Below, in pieces: positions 1 through 8,858 of a DNA stretch of 64,000 nt. The notes beneath the pieces are model-generated. The model searched no databases. It was given only the letters and a program-made list of their open reading frames with translations, and was not told where the DNA came from. Location of the stretch: assembly GCA_003946805.1 (NCBI GenBank), contig RPSH01000003.1:124001-188000 (forward strand). Reading direction: 5' to 3'. Source of the stretch: Bacillus sp. 2B10. Its GTDB lineage: Bacteria; Pseudomonadota; Alphaproteobacteria; Sphingomonadales; Sphingomonadaceae. How positions within the stretch are numbered: the stretch's first letter is position 1; every line of letters begins with the position of its first letter. Made by a program: the position numbers and the translations under genes.

Positions 1-421
1 GCCACGGCTTCATGATGAAATCGCGCGCGCCAGCCTGCATCGCCGCCACGGCGATCCTGATGCCGCTGTGCGCCGTGATGACCACGACGCAGGCGTGGGG
101 GTCGTCCGCGACGATCCGGGCGAGACAGGCCAGCCCCTCCTCGCCGTCCGACCGCCCCGGCGTGAAGTTCATGTCGAGCAGGATCGCGTCGTAGCGACGC
201 CGCGCGAGCAGCGAGAAGGCACCGGCGGGGTCGGTCACGATCTCGAGACGGTGCCCGGCAAGGCGGAAGAGAATCTCCGTTGTGCGTGCGACGACCGCAT
301 CGTCCTCGATCAGCAAGATCTCGCGGGGGCTTGACTCGCGATCGGCGTGTCCGCCGGCGGACATATTGTTCAACGGCGATCGATCATCTGTCCGCGACGC
401 CGGTGAAATCGGTTCATTCAT
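1..421 (-). CDS. Response regulator receiver domain, partial (C-terminus beyond the window)
   Basis: Only the first 140 residues are visible. After a disordered leader of about 32 residues comes a receiver domain: LLIEDD with acidic residues 39-41, phospho-acceptor Asp83 in LLDMNF, the conserved Thr116 in VVVITAHSG and Lys138 in MKPW. ATG 419-421 is used; an in-frame ATG at 362-364 would remove 19 residues and keep the domain. The gene is divergent from the exporter operon starting near 460, so it probably controls it. The DMNF-type active site and this gene neighbourhood resemble NtrC-class regulators with a sigma-54 AAA+ domain, but the output domain lies outside the window, so that is inference. 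Confidence 0.85.
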   Translation of the reverse strand, partial: MNEPISPASRTDDRSPLNNMSAGGHADRESSPREILLIEDDAVVARTTEILFRLAGHRLEIVTDPAGAFSLLARRRYDAILLDMNFTPGRSDGEEGLACLARIVADDPHACVVVITAHSGIRIAVAAMQAGARDFIMKPW

Positions 422-466
422 AACGACTTGGCTTTTTGTTTCGTGGGCAGTGACATGTTCCCCATC

Positions 467-1747
467 ATGACCGAACAGCCCGCATACGCAACACCCGCAC
501 CCGGCGCCGCGATGGATAGCAGGATCCAACGCACCCGGCGGCCGTGGTGGCGGGGTCGACCGGCGATCATCCTGCTGGTCCTGTCGATCGTCGCGCTCGC
601 GATCTGGCGCTTCCTTCCCGAAAGCGGATCGACCGACATCGCCGCCGCCGACGTGGAGACGGGCGCGGTTGTGCGGGCGCCGTTCGACGATTACCTGCCG
701 GTGCGGGCCACGGTCGCGCCCGAGATTACCACGCTGGTCGGCGTGCTGTCGGGCGGACAGGTCGAGCGGCTGCTGGTGCAGGACGGCGCGATCGTGACGG
801 CAGGGGATTCGCTTGCGACGCTCGCCAATCCCGAACTGAAACTCGACGTGCTGACTCGCGAGGCGCAGATCGCCAGCCAGCTGGGCCAGGTCGCTGGCGA
901 GGGGCTGGGGATCGAGCGCAATCGCCTCGACCGGGCGGGGCAGGTGGCACAGGCCGAGTACGACCTCATCAAGGCCCGCCGCGACCTCGCCATCCGTCAG
1001 CAGCTCCACGATCAGGGCTTCCTGTCCGACACCGGGGTGAAGAGCTTCCAGGAAGAGGCAGCCTATCAGGAGAAGCGGCTGAATCAGCTTCGCGCAGGCC
1101 GCAGTACCGAGGCCGGGATCACCGCCACGCAGGGGCGGCGGCTGGCCGATACGCAACGGCGCCTGTCGGGCAATCTTGCGGCGGTCCGCGCGGGGCTCGA
1201 CGCGCTGACGGTCCGCGCGCCGGCGACCGGCCGCCTGACCAACTTCACACTGCAACCGGGCCAGACGCTCAAACCCGGCGATCCCGCCGGCCAGGTCGAC
1301 AGCGAAGGCGCGTGGAAGCTGACCGCCGATGTCGACGAATATTATCTGGGCCGCGTCGCCGTGGGGCAAAGCGCGCGGGCGGGCGATACGCGCGCGACGG
1401 TCAGCAAGGTGCTGCCGGCGGTCAAGGACGGACGCTTTCGCGTCGAGCTGACCTTCGATGGTCGCGCTCCGACCGGGCTGAACCGGGGGCAGACGCTGGA
1501 CATCCGTATCACGCTCGGCGCCGCATCACGCGCGATCGTGGTGCCGGTCGGTGGCTGGCTGGAGACCGGCGGCGGCGCGTCCGCCTTCGTGGTCGTCGAT
1601 GGTGGTGACCATGCGCGTCGCCGGACCATCCGCACCGGACGCCGCAACCCCGACCAGGTCGAAATCCTGTCCGGCCTCGCGCCGGGCGACCGCATCGTCA
1701 CCTCGAACCTGTCGTCCGTGAAAGGTGACACCCTCAACCTCCGCTGA
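467..1747 (+). CDS. HlyD/MacA-family periplasmic adaptor of an ABC exporter
   Basis: About 426 residues. A basic N-terminus is followed by one membrane anchor (about residues 32-48), then a biotinyl-lipoyl-like half-motif (VGVLSGGQVERLLVQDGAIV), a long coiled-coil hairpin (about 115-225), the second half-motif (RAPATGRLTNFTLQPGQ) and C-terminal beta-barrel and membrane-proximal regions ending IVTSNLSSVKGDTLNLR. This is the standard MacA/HlyD order; it bridges an inner-membrane ABC permease and an outer-membrane channel. In-frame starts at 455 (ATG) and 428 (TTG) also exist; 455 has GGGCAG upstream, so the exact start is uncertain. First gene of a five-gene operon. Confidence 0.85.
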   Translation: MTEQPAYATPAPGAAMDSRIQRTRRPWWRGRPAIILLVLSIVALAIWRFLPESGSTDIAAADVETGAVVRAPFDDYLPVRATVAPEITTLVGVLSGGQVERLLVQDGAIVTAGDSLATLANPELKLDVLTREAQIASQLGQVAGEGLGIERNRLDRAGQVAQAEYDLIKARRDLAIRQQLHDQGFLSDTGVKSFQEEAAYQEKRLNQLRAGRSTEAGITATQGRRLADTQRRLSGNLAAVRAGLDALTVRAPATGRLTNFTLQPGQTLKPGDPAGQVDSEGAWKLTADVDEYYLGRVAVGQSARAGDTRATVSKVLPAVKDGRFRVELTFDGRAPTGLNRGQTLDIRITLGAASRAIVVPVGGWLETGGGASAFVVVDGGDHARRRTIRTGRRNPDQVEILSGLAPGDRIVTSNLSSVKGDTLNLR

Positions 1748-1758
1748 AAGGCCCGTCC

Positions 1759-2436
1759 ATGATCCGTCTCGAGAACATCCAGCGCCGCTACGTCTCCGAC
1801 GAAGTGCAGACCACCGCGCTCCACGATATCGACCTGCATGTCGCGGAAGGCGAATTCCTCGCCATCATGGGGCCGTCGGGCTGCGGCAAGTCGACGCTGC
1901 TCAACACGCTGGGCACGGTCGATCGCCCGACCGGCGGACGTTACCTGTTCGGCGAGCGCGACTTGGCCGCCATGGACGAGAAGGAACTGGCGAAGTTCCG
2001 CGGCAGCACGCTCGGCTTCGTGTTCCAGAGCTTCAACCTGATCGACGAACTGACGATCGAGGAGAATGTCGCGCTCGGCCTCGCCTATCGCGCCGACGCT
2101 GGGGACCGACGCACGCGTGTCGCCGCGGCGATGGACAAGGTCGGCATCGCCCACCGCGCCCGTCACTATCCGCACCAGCTGTCGGGCGGCCAGCAGCAGC
2201 GCGCCGCCATCGCCCGCGCGATCGTCGGCGCGCCGAGGCTGATCCTGGCGGACGAGCCGACCGGCAACCTCGACACCGCAAATGGCGAGCAGGTGATGAA
2301 CATCCTCGCCGGCCTCAACGAGGAAGGCGCGACGATCGTGATGGTCACCCACTCGCCCAGCCACGCCGACATGGCGAAGCGCCGCATCGACATGCTCGAC
2401 GGTCGCATCGTCGCCAGCGCCCTGCGCGCGATCTGA
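1759..2436 (+). CDS. ABC transporter ATPase, MacB/LolD type
   Basis: 225 residues, a complete nucleotide-binding domain: Walker A GPSGCGKST at 38-46, Q-loop in FVFQSFNLIDELT, signature LSGGQQQR near 143, Walker B with catalytic Glu in LILADEPTGNLD, and H-loop MVTHSPSHAD. It energises the FtsX-type permease encoded two genes downstream. GAAAGG precedes the ATG and overlaps the stop of the adaptor gene (11-nt gap), so the two are cotranscribed. Family knowledge: MacB/LolD-like ATPases drive mechanotransmission across the periplasm rather than transport through the membrane domain. Confidence 0.93.
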   Translation: MIRLENIQRRYVSDEVQTTALHDIDLHVAEGEFLAIMGPSGCGKSTLLNTLGTVDRPTGGRYLFGERDLAAMDEKELAKFRGSTLGFVFQSFNLIDELTIEENVALGLAYRADAGDRRTRVAAAMDKVGIAHRARHYPHQLSGGQQQRAAIARAIVGAPRLILADEPTGNLDTANGEQVMNILAGLNEEGATIVMVTHSPSHADMAKRRIDMLDGRIVASALRAI

Positions 2437-2449
2437 AAGGAGCAAGGAC

Positions 2450-2980
2450 ATGAAGATTCCTCCCCCCGTCATCCTGCCCGCGCTCGCGCTCATCGCCGCG
2501 ACCTTCGCCAGTGAAGAGCGACGCTATCCCGTGACGTCGTTCCGGACCGTGGATGTCGCCAGCGCCGATGACGTGACGATCCGCCGCGGCCCGACCGCAT
2601 CGGTCGTGGCGAACGGCCCGCCCGATATACTGCGCGACGTGAACGTCGCAGTACGCGACGACACGTTGTTCATCCCGCGCGGTGCCGGGGCGCATCGGCG
2701 CGGCGTTCGCGTCGCCGTGACGGTGCCGGACCTGGCGTCCGTCCGGGCTGCCGGGGCGGGCGTCGTCACCGTCGTGGTCGCGAAGGGGCAACCGTTCGCC
2801 GGCGAGATGGCGGGGACGGGACGGCTGGTCGTCACCGGATCGGAACGAACCGATGCCTCGTCGGCGTCACGCGGCGATGACGCGCGCGTACCGGCGACCG
2901 GCTCCGATCGCGTCGCCATCACCGACGGCGCGCGCTGCACCGTCGAAGGCGGCGCGACCACGCGCGTCACGTGCGGCTGA
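2450..2980 (+). CDS. Secreted GIN-domain (DUF2807-like) protein inside the exporter operon
   Basis: 176 residues with an N-terminal export signal (ILPALALIAATFAS) followed by repeating beta-strand segments: FRTVDVASADDVTIRRGPT, the pattern V-x-V-x-V-P-D-L-x-S-V-R-A-x-G-A-G, and the tail AITDGARCTVEGGATTRVTCG. The alternating short hydrophobic strands with Gly/Ala turns fit the GIN/DUF2807 beta-solenoid family. Two Cys near the C-terminus could form a disulfide. AAAGGAG gives good ribosome binding; only 13 nt separate it from the ATPase gene. A role as exporter accessory or cargo is inference from position. Confidence 0.7.
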   Translation: MKIPPPVILPALALIAATFASEERRYPVTSFRTVDVASADDVTIRRGPTASVVANGPPDILRDVNVAVRDDTLFIPRGAGAHRRGVRVAVTVPDLASVRAAGAGVVTVVVAKGQPFAGEMAGTGRLVVTGSERTDASSASRGDDARVPATGSDRVAITDGARCTVEGGATTRVTCG

Positions 2981-3005
2981 CCTTCCTCCTGTCCGGATAT
3001 TCGCG

Positions 3006-5423
3006 ATGAACCGCTTCGCCCTGACCTCGCTCTACCGCTCGCTCACTCGCCACAAGCTCTATTCCGCGCTGAACATCGGCGGACTGGCGGTGGGGATCGC
3101 CGTCTTCCTCGTCCTGTCGCTCTACGTCCGGTTCGAGACCGGCTACGAGAAATGGCTGCCCGATCACGACGGGATCTACCGCGTCCGGAGCGAGTGGAAC
3201 ATTCCTGGCAGCCCCTTCGACGGGGTGACGCCGCAGACGGCGGGCGGGGTGCTCGACATGATGAAGGAGGATTTTCCCGGCCTCCGGGGAACGCGCATCA
3301 GCACGGGCGGCAAGGTCATCCGGGGTGGGATCGGTGCGGAGGAGAAGATCGCCCGCGTCGATCCCGATTTCCTCGACGTGTTCCGCCTCGACGTGGTGCA
3401 GGGTGATGCGCGCAGCGCGCTGCGCCAGCCCTCGGACATGGTGCTGACGCAGGCCGCGGCGCGCCGGTATTTCGGATCGGCGGACCCGATCGGTCGCACG
3501 CTGACGATCCAGACGGGCAAGGAGCCTGCCGTCTACCGCGCGGTCGCGGTCGTCCGCGACCTGCCCGCGAACACCGACCTCGACGTCGCGATCCTGATCC
3601 CGATCAGGCAGCCGCCACCCGCCGGACAGGCGCTGTGGCGCAATCTCGGCGCACCCAGCCTGGAAACCTGGCTGCGGTTCGACACGCCCGACGCCGCGCG
3701 TGCCTTCGCACGGAAACTGCCCGGTTTCGTCGACCGCCACGGCGCCGATCTCGGGAAGGCGCCGTCCGATACGCTCCGCCTGCCGCTCACGCCCATCGCC
3801 GACATGCACCTCGCGCCGGTCGGCAAGGGGCAGGACAGCCGGCGGCTGACGGTGGCGACGCTGGGGATCGTCGGCATGCTCACTCTCCTGATCGCGATCG
3901 TCAACTATGTGAATCTCGCGACCGCGCGCGCCGGCCTGCGCGCGCGAGAGGTAGCGATGCGCAAGGTGCTGGGGGCCGACCGGGCGGCGCTCGTGCGCCA
4001 GTTCCTCGGCGAGGCGATGCTGATGGTCGGCGTCGCCGCGCTGATCGGCGGCATCCTTGCAGAGCTCGGGTTGCCGCTTGTCAACGCCGCGGGCGGGCTG
4101 TCGCTGTCCATGCCCTATGGCGTCGTGGTGCCGGGGCTCGTCGCTCTGACGATCGTGGTCGGGCTGCTCGCGGGCTTCTATCCGGCGTTGCTGCTGTCGC
4201 GCTTTCCCGCCGCCAGCGTACTTGCCTCTTCCCGCACGCCGGGCGGTGGTCGCGCGGGCACCCGGACACGCGAAGCGCTGGTCGTCTTCCAGTTCGCGCT
4301 CGCCATCGCCTTCATGATCGGAACGGCGGTGCTGTTCGCGCAGATGCACCACGTTCGCCAGACCGACCTGGGCTTCGATCGCGAGGGATTGATCGTCGTT
4401 CCCGCGATGACCGATTCCGGTCTGACCCCCGCCGACCGCGCCTCGCTGATGGCGGCGTTCCGCGAGATGCCGAACGTTACCAAGGTCACCGCCGCCACGA
4501 TCGCGGCCGGGGGGTCGTTCAGCCATGCGGCGGTCAACATGCCGGTGCCCGGGCGTCCCGGCGACGGCCCGACCCTCAGGATGATCGAGGTCGGTCCGGA
4601 CTTCTTCGACACCTACGGCATGCGCCTGCTCGCGGGCCGGGTTTTCGATCCGCGCTACGGCGGTGACGACTCCACCGACAAGAATGACGGCGGATCCTAC
4701 AACATCATCATCAGCCGCAAGGCGGTGTCCGCGCTGGGCTTCGCCTCGCCGCAGGCGGCGATCGGCAGGACGGTGGGTGCGGGCGACCGGCTCCGCACCA
4801 TCGTGGGCGTGGTCGACGATGCCCGCTTCCTGTCGCCGCGCGTCGCGATCGACCCGACCTTCTATGCCTACAAGGCGCGCCTGCCCGACTGGGCGATCGC
4901 GACGCTGCGTGTTCACGGTGACCCTCGCGCCGTCATGGACCGCATTCGCGCCAAGTGGCGGCAACTGGCACCGGCGGTGCCATTCGAGGCCGCCTATGCC
5001 GACCGCCGGGTCGCCCAGATGTACGCCGACGACGACCGCGCAACACGGCTGTTCGGGATCGGCGCAGGACTTGCCGTGCTGATCGGCTGCGTCGGGCTGT
5101 GGGGTCTCGCCTCGTTCAACACCGCGCGACGCGTCAAGGAGATCGGCATCCGCAAGACGCTCGGCGCGTCGTCGGCGGACATCGTGAAGCTGCTCGTCGG
5201 CCAGTTCCTGCGACCGGTGCTGATCGCCAACCTCGTTGCCTGGCCGCTCGCCTTCGTCGCGATGCGGACATGGCTGACGGGGTTCGACGACCGGATCGCG
5301 CTGTCGCCACTGTTCTTCGTCGGGGCGGGGCTGCTCGCGCTCGTCATCGCGGTCGTGACCGTGCTCGGCCAGGCGCTGCGCGCGAGCCGCGCCGCCCCCG
5401 CCTGGGCGCTGCGCCATGACTAG
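3006..5423 (+). CDS. FtsX-like ABC permease, duplicated MacB_PCD/FtsX architecture
   Basis: 805 residues. A first membrane segment near residues 20-42 is followed by a periplasmic MacB_PCD-type domain, three membrane segments in an FtsX module (ATARAGLRAREVAMRKVLGA is the characteristic coupling helix), then the same arrangement again with the second coupling helix NTARRVKEIGIRKTLGAS and a final cluster of membrane segments. About eight membrane spans, double the length of MacB. This doubled permease is common in MacB-type exporters of alphaproteobacteria and Bacteroidetes. ATG 3006 begins MNRFALTSLYRSLTRHKL; no strong Shine-Dalgarno is visible, so upstream readthrough or coupling may help. 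Confidence 0.9.
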   Translation: MNRFALTSLYRSLTRHKLYSALNIGGLAVGIAVFLVLSLYVRFETGYEKWLPDHDGIYRVRSEWNIPGSPFDGVTPQTAGGVLDMMKEDFPGLRGTRISTGGKVIRGGIGAEEKIARVDPDFLDVFRLDVVQGDARSALRQPSDMVLTQAAARRYFGSADPIGRTLTIQTGKEPAVYRAVAVVRDLPANTDLDVAILIPIRQPPPAGQALWRNLGAPSLETWLRFDTPDAARAFARKLPGFVDRHGADLGKAPSDTLRLPLTPIADMHLAPVGKGQDSRRLTVATLGIVGMLTLLIAIVNYVNLATARAGLRAREVAMRKVLGADRAALVRQFLGEAMLMVGVAALIGGILAELGLPLVNAAGGLSLSMPYGVVVPGLVALTIVVGLLAGFYPALLLSRFPAASVLASSRTPGGGRAGTRTREALVVFQFALAIAFMIGTAVLFAQMHHVRQTDLGFDREGLIVVPAMTDSGLTPADRASLMAAFREMPNVTKVTAATIAAGGSFSHAAVNMPVPGRPGDGPTLRMIEVGPDFFDTYGMRLLAGRVFDPRYGGDDSTDKNDGGSYNIIISRKAVSALGFASPQAAIGRTVGAGDRLRTIVGVVDDARFLSPRVAIDPTFYAYKARLPDWAIATLRVHGDPRAVMDRIRAKWRQLAPAVPFEAAYADRRVAQMYADDDRATRLFGIGAGLAVLIGCVGLWGLASFNTARRVKEIGIRKTLGASSADIVKLLVGQFLRPVLIANLVAWPLAFVAMRTWLTGFDDRIALSPLFFVGAGLLALVIAVVTVLGQALRASRAAPAWALRHD

Positions 5424-6666
5424 GCGCTGGCTGTTCGTGGCGGCGCTGCTGCTATGCGCCGCCCCCGCATCGGCGCAGACGCTGCGCGAGGCGATTGCGC
5501 AGGCATATGTCAGCAATCCCGAGCTCGCCGCCGCCCGCGCCCGGCAGGAGGCATTGGAAGAGACACCCGAACAGGCCCGCGCCGGCGGCCGCCCCGTCGT
5601 GGCGGTGACGGGGAACGGCGGTTACGATCGACTGGGCCTGGGGTCCGCCGCCTCCGCCACGGTCACCGGCACGATGCCGATCTGGACCGGCGGGCGTGTG
5701 TTGTCGGCGGTACGTGCCGCGAACGGCGACGTGGCGGCGGGGGCGGAAGCCCTGCGCGATGTCGAGGCGGTGATCCTTCAGCGCGTCGTCGGCGCCTATG
5801 CCGATCTGTTGTTCAGCCAGCAGGCCGTCGACGTGGCGCGGGTCGGGATCGAGCGGCTCGATCGCCAGGTCGCCGAGGCCCGCTCGCGCTTCGGCCTGGG
5901 GCAATCGACACGGACCGACGTCGCCCAGCTGGAAGCACAGCGTGCCAGCGTCGTCGCCAACCTGGCCGATGCGGAGGGCGCGCTGGCAACGGCAGCGGCC
6001 GTCTATCGCGCGACGGTGGGGCAGGATGCCGGCACCTTGTCGGCGGAGGTGGCGGCGCCGACCGCGCTGCCAACGACGCTGGCGGATGCGCGCGCGCAGG
6101 CCGAAACGAATAATCCGTTGCTGATGCGCCAGCGCCGCATCGTCGCAGCGGCCGGTGCCCGCATCGATCTGGCACGCGCCGAACGTGCGCCGTCGCTCGA
6201 TCTGACGGGCAGCTACGGTCGCGGCACAGGGCTCGTCGATGGCGACATGCGTGGCTTTCCGGCCGCCACCTCGGCGGGGTTGGTCCTGCGCGTGCCACTG
6301 CTTACCGGCGGCCTCGTCTCCTCCCGCGTGCGCCAGGCGCAGGCGACCGCACGCGCCGAACGGTATCAGGCCGATGCCGCTTCCCGCGAGGCCCGCCGCG
6401 ACGCCGATACCGCCTGGGCCGCCTTCACCGCCGCGCAAGGCCGCCTGCGCGCCTCGATTGACGGGCTGGCGGCGGCCGAGCTCGCGCTTCAGGGTGTGCG
6501 CGCCGAATATGGTTTCGGCCTGCGCTCGACCATCGACATCCTGGTCGCCGACCAGAGCCTGCGTGCCGCACAACTCTCGGTCGCGTCATCCCGTGCCGAT
6601 GTTCTCGTGGCACAGGCGGCGTTGCTTCGGGCAACCGGTACGCTCAGGCCTGCTGCCTATGGATAA
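5416..6666 (+). CDS. TolC-family outer-membrane efflux channel
   Basis: 416 residues with a signal peptide (LFVAALLLCAAPASAQ) and two OEP repeats of long amphipathic helices: ALRDVEAVILQRVVGAYADL in the first and ARRDADTAWAAFTAAQGRL in the second, plus the typical EYGFGLRSTIDILVADQSL segment near the end. It begins 8 nt inside the permease gene, so it is translationally coupled. As the outer-membrane component it completes a self-contained tripartite exporter. Substrate cannot be told from sequence. Confidence 0.9.
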   Translation: MTRRWLFVAALLLCAAPASAQTLREAIAQAYVSNPELAAARARQEALEETPEQARAGGRPVVAVTGNGGYDRLGLGSAASATVTGTMPIWTGGRVLSAVRAANGDVAAGAEALRDVEAVILQRVVGAYADLLFSQQAVDVARVGIERLDRQVAEARSRFGLGQSTRTDVAQLEAQRASVVANLADAEGALATAAAVYRATVGQDAGTLSAEVAAPTALPTTLADARAQAETNNPLLMRQRRIVAAAGARIDLARAERAPSLDLTGSYGRGTGLVDGDMRGFPAATSAGLVLRVPLLTGGLVSSRVRQAQATARAERYQADAASREARRDADTAWAAFTAAQGRLRASIDGLAAAELALQGVRAEYGFGLRSTIDILVADQSLRAAQLSVASSRADVLVAQAALLRATGTLRPAAYG

Positions 6667-6866
6667 GCGTGGTAGCTGCCACTCTAAGTTGGGATCGAAT
6701 TTCGGGAACGTCTGAGGCTGTGCATTATCAGCATTAACTGCGCTTCTGGATCGCGATCGACGCCGGTCGAGCGGCAGCGAGGCCGCCTAACACCCGGGCG
6801 GAGAGCGATGGTTGAAACTGCCGGTCGAGGCGCTAGCTTCGACGAGGAGTTTGGAGGGGCGATCAC

Positions 6867-7591
6867 GTGGCTGGCAGCACCGGGATGCGACTCATTGCGC
6901 TGCTCGCCTTGGTCTGTGGCGCGCCCGCCATCGCACAGCCCGATGCGCCGCTTGTGACGCCGGCCACCGGGGAAGGCTGGATACCCTTCGATGATTCCAC
7001 TGACGCAATCATCGTAAGGATCATGGTGGACGGTCGCCCGCTCGATGCCGTCGTCGACACGGGCGCACCAACGACGGTGATCGACCGCGCCTGGGCGTCT
7101 CGGAATGGCCTCACCGTGGAACCGTTTGAAGCTGCCGCCACGCGGGGGGCGGCGGCGCAACGCCGAACGGGGTCACGCGATTTCGCTGTTTCACGCTGGG
7201 TCGGTTCGAACAGGCGGCCGCCCGGCTGGCCGCGCGCAAGAACAAGGCCGATATCCTCGCCGGGGTCGATCTCGGCCGGCAGAGCGCCGACATCTCGTCG
7301 ATCCTGATCGACCTGACCCAGCGCGAGACGATGAACGCCTCGGCCGGGTTCGCCCGGCTGCTGGGGCGCGAGGCGACCGGGGTCATCCCGCTCAAACCGA
7401 ACTATCACCGCATGGCGTCGCTGATGGTGCTGAAAGCCCCCGACCTGCCCTCCATCCTGTTCGAAACCGGCTATCTGTCGAACGATGCCGATGCCCGTCG
7501 GCTCGATTCCGCCGAAGGCCGCCGCGCCATCGCCAGGAGCGTGGAACGCGCTGTCGAGGTGTATTTCGCGCGGCGGCTGGCGGCGCGTTGA
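6867..7591 (+). pseudogene. Chimeric remnant: retropepsin-like N-terminus joined to amidase C-terminus, one frameshift
   Basis: Starts at GTG 6867, 7 nt after GGAGGGG (6853-6859). The first frame encodes a signal peptide and a retropepsin-type active-site stretch AVVDTGAPTTVIDRAWA (Asp64-Thr-Gly). It loses sense after a six-G run at 7144-7149. From there a shifted frame continues without a stop through GVTRFRCFTLGRFEQ into AARLAARKNKADILAGVDLG and ends with LKAPDLPSILFETGYLSN, the C-terminal third of an N-acetylmuramoyl-L-alanine amidase (Amidase_3). The amidase zinc ligands of the N-terminal half are missing, as is the second half of the protease. So two unrelated gene pieces are fused and then frame-broken. 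Either a deletion scar or an assembly problem; the fusion itself is visible in the bases. Confidence 0.75.
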
Positions 7592-7723
7592 CGCAGGCGG
7601 TTTCCCGGAAAGGATGGTGAAACGGGAATGGTCTGGGGCGTAATGAACGGTATTGATACGTATTCACCCTGTGGTTTGATGCCACTTTAGCAACGTGTCC
7701 GATTCAATGGAGCTGGGGCTGAT

Positions 7724-8561
7724 ATGGTTCGATTTTCCATCGCCTTGTGTGCTCTTCTGTCTTCAACGATGGCAGCGTTCGCCCAAAATGCCACAGACCG
7801 GCCGGCATCAAACGCGGCAATTGTAACGCAAGATCCTGACCGCACGTCGCGTGCTGATGCCGCGTCTGAGCAGGTAGATATCGTTGTCGTGGGAAAGCGC
7901 CCCGGCGCGAACGTCGCTTCACCTCCGGTCCCGCCTCGCTGCGTGAAGAGACCCGGTGATCCTGCCGATCTGGTGCAGGTCAGCCTGTCCAAAACATCTC
8001 AGCGTGTGATTGCTCCTGATCGCAAAGGCATACTGGCTTTGCGAGATGACAGGGGAGGAGATATCCGGACCTATCTGGCAGCGTGCTGGCACTGGTGTAG
8101 GCCAATACGTCTTTAGAGTTACCGATGACGGAACACCTATGTGTATCGGTGCGGCCAAAATCAAACCTGACGGATGGGGGCAGCTACGCCAGATCTTAAA
8201 GACTACGAGGGACATGCGTGGTCGTTATGTGCATTTCACGACTCTCGTTGCAGCGCGGGACGCAGACTTGATCCGATTTTGGGTCGCTATAGGCGGAACT
8301 GGCGCACGCGTGATGGGTGGCGATACGAATCAGACACCAGTGCATGGAACATTTAGGTGGCTTCAGGCCGATATCGTGGTTGGACCGGTTCCACTCGGCG
8401 CCGATCATATCAGCTATGGCTTTTTACTGTGGGGAAAGGGCGACGTATGGGTTCTTGATCCCCACATCGAAGTGAATACACATGACGAAGTACGCAACAT
8501 CCCCACTCTTCCAGTGACATTGAAAACTCCGTTAGGCGAGCAGACGCATGATCCCTTTTGA
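7724..8561 (+). pseudogene. Frame-broken secreted protein of unknown function
   Basis: ATG 7724 follows GGAG and opens a signal peptide (FSIALCALLSSTMAAFAQ), then DIVVVGKRPG, a motif often found near the N-terminus of sphingomonad exported proteins, and CVKRPGDPADLVQV. The frame drifts off after KGILALRDD, while the next frame continues from GEEISGPIWQRAGTGVGQYV to a C-terminal region ending SYGFLLWGKGDVWVLDPHIE. Removing one G from the four-G run at 8052-8055 would join both parts into one protein of about 278 residues. The family was not recognised. Base composition is clearly more AT-rich than the neighbours, which suggests acquired DNA. Confidence 0.6.
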
Positions 8562-8858
8562 TTGCAGACGCACTCCGATGATCGATTGATTGGGGCGTGG
8601 TCGTCTAGTTTGTATCCGGCAGCTGCTTACCGACCTTTCCCGATTGGGAACCCGTGACGGGACCCCGGTCGCACCGATCGCGTTGACGGTCGCCTGCGGG
8701 TTCCACTTTCCCGAAATGCCGCGTCGGACATGGCGTTTCGGGAACGTTGCAAGACGTCTGCTGCGGCGGCGTTCGGGGTCTGTAACGGGTCGGACGGGGC
8801 AACGCAGACGTTCGTCCAGTTCGCAGCCGCCCATGCAGCACGCTTTCGGAATCCGCCT
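8562..8858. other. Convergent intergenic region with a hairpin, no gene seen
   Basis: 297 nt between the broken secreted-protein gene and the sixA stop. The only clear structure is an inverted repeat, TTCCCGAAATGCC at 8708-8720 against GGCGTTTCGGGAA at 8732-8744 (13 pairs with one G-U, 11-nt loop). It lacks a T-run on either strand. No repeat-family copy, tRNA or credible coding frame was found. Confidence 0.5.

Noticed and set aside
7144..8055. Programmed ribosomal frameshifting at the G runs
   Set aside because: No slippery heptamer with downstream pseudoknot was seen, and the first locus is a fusion of unrelated fragments, so decay or sequencing error is simpler.
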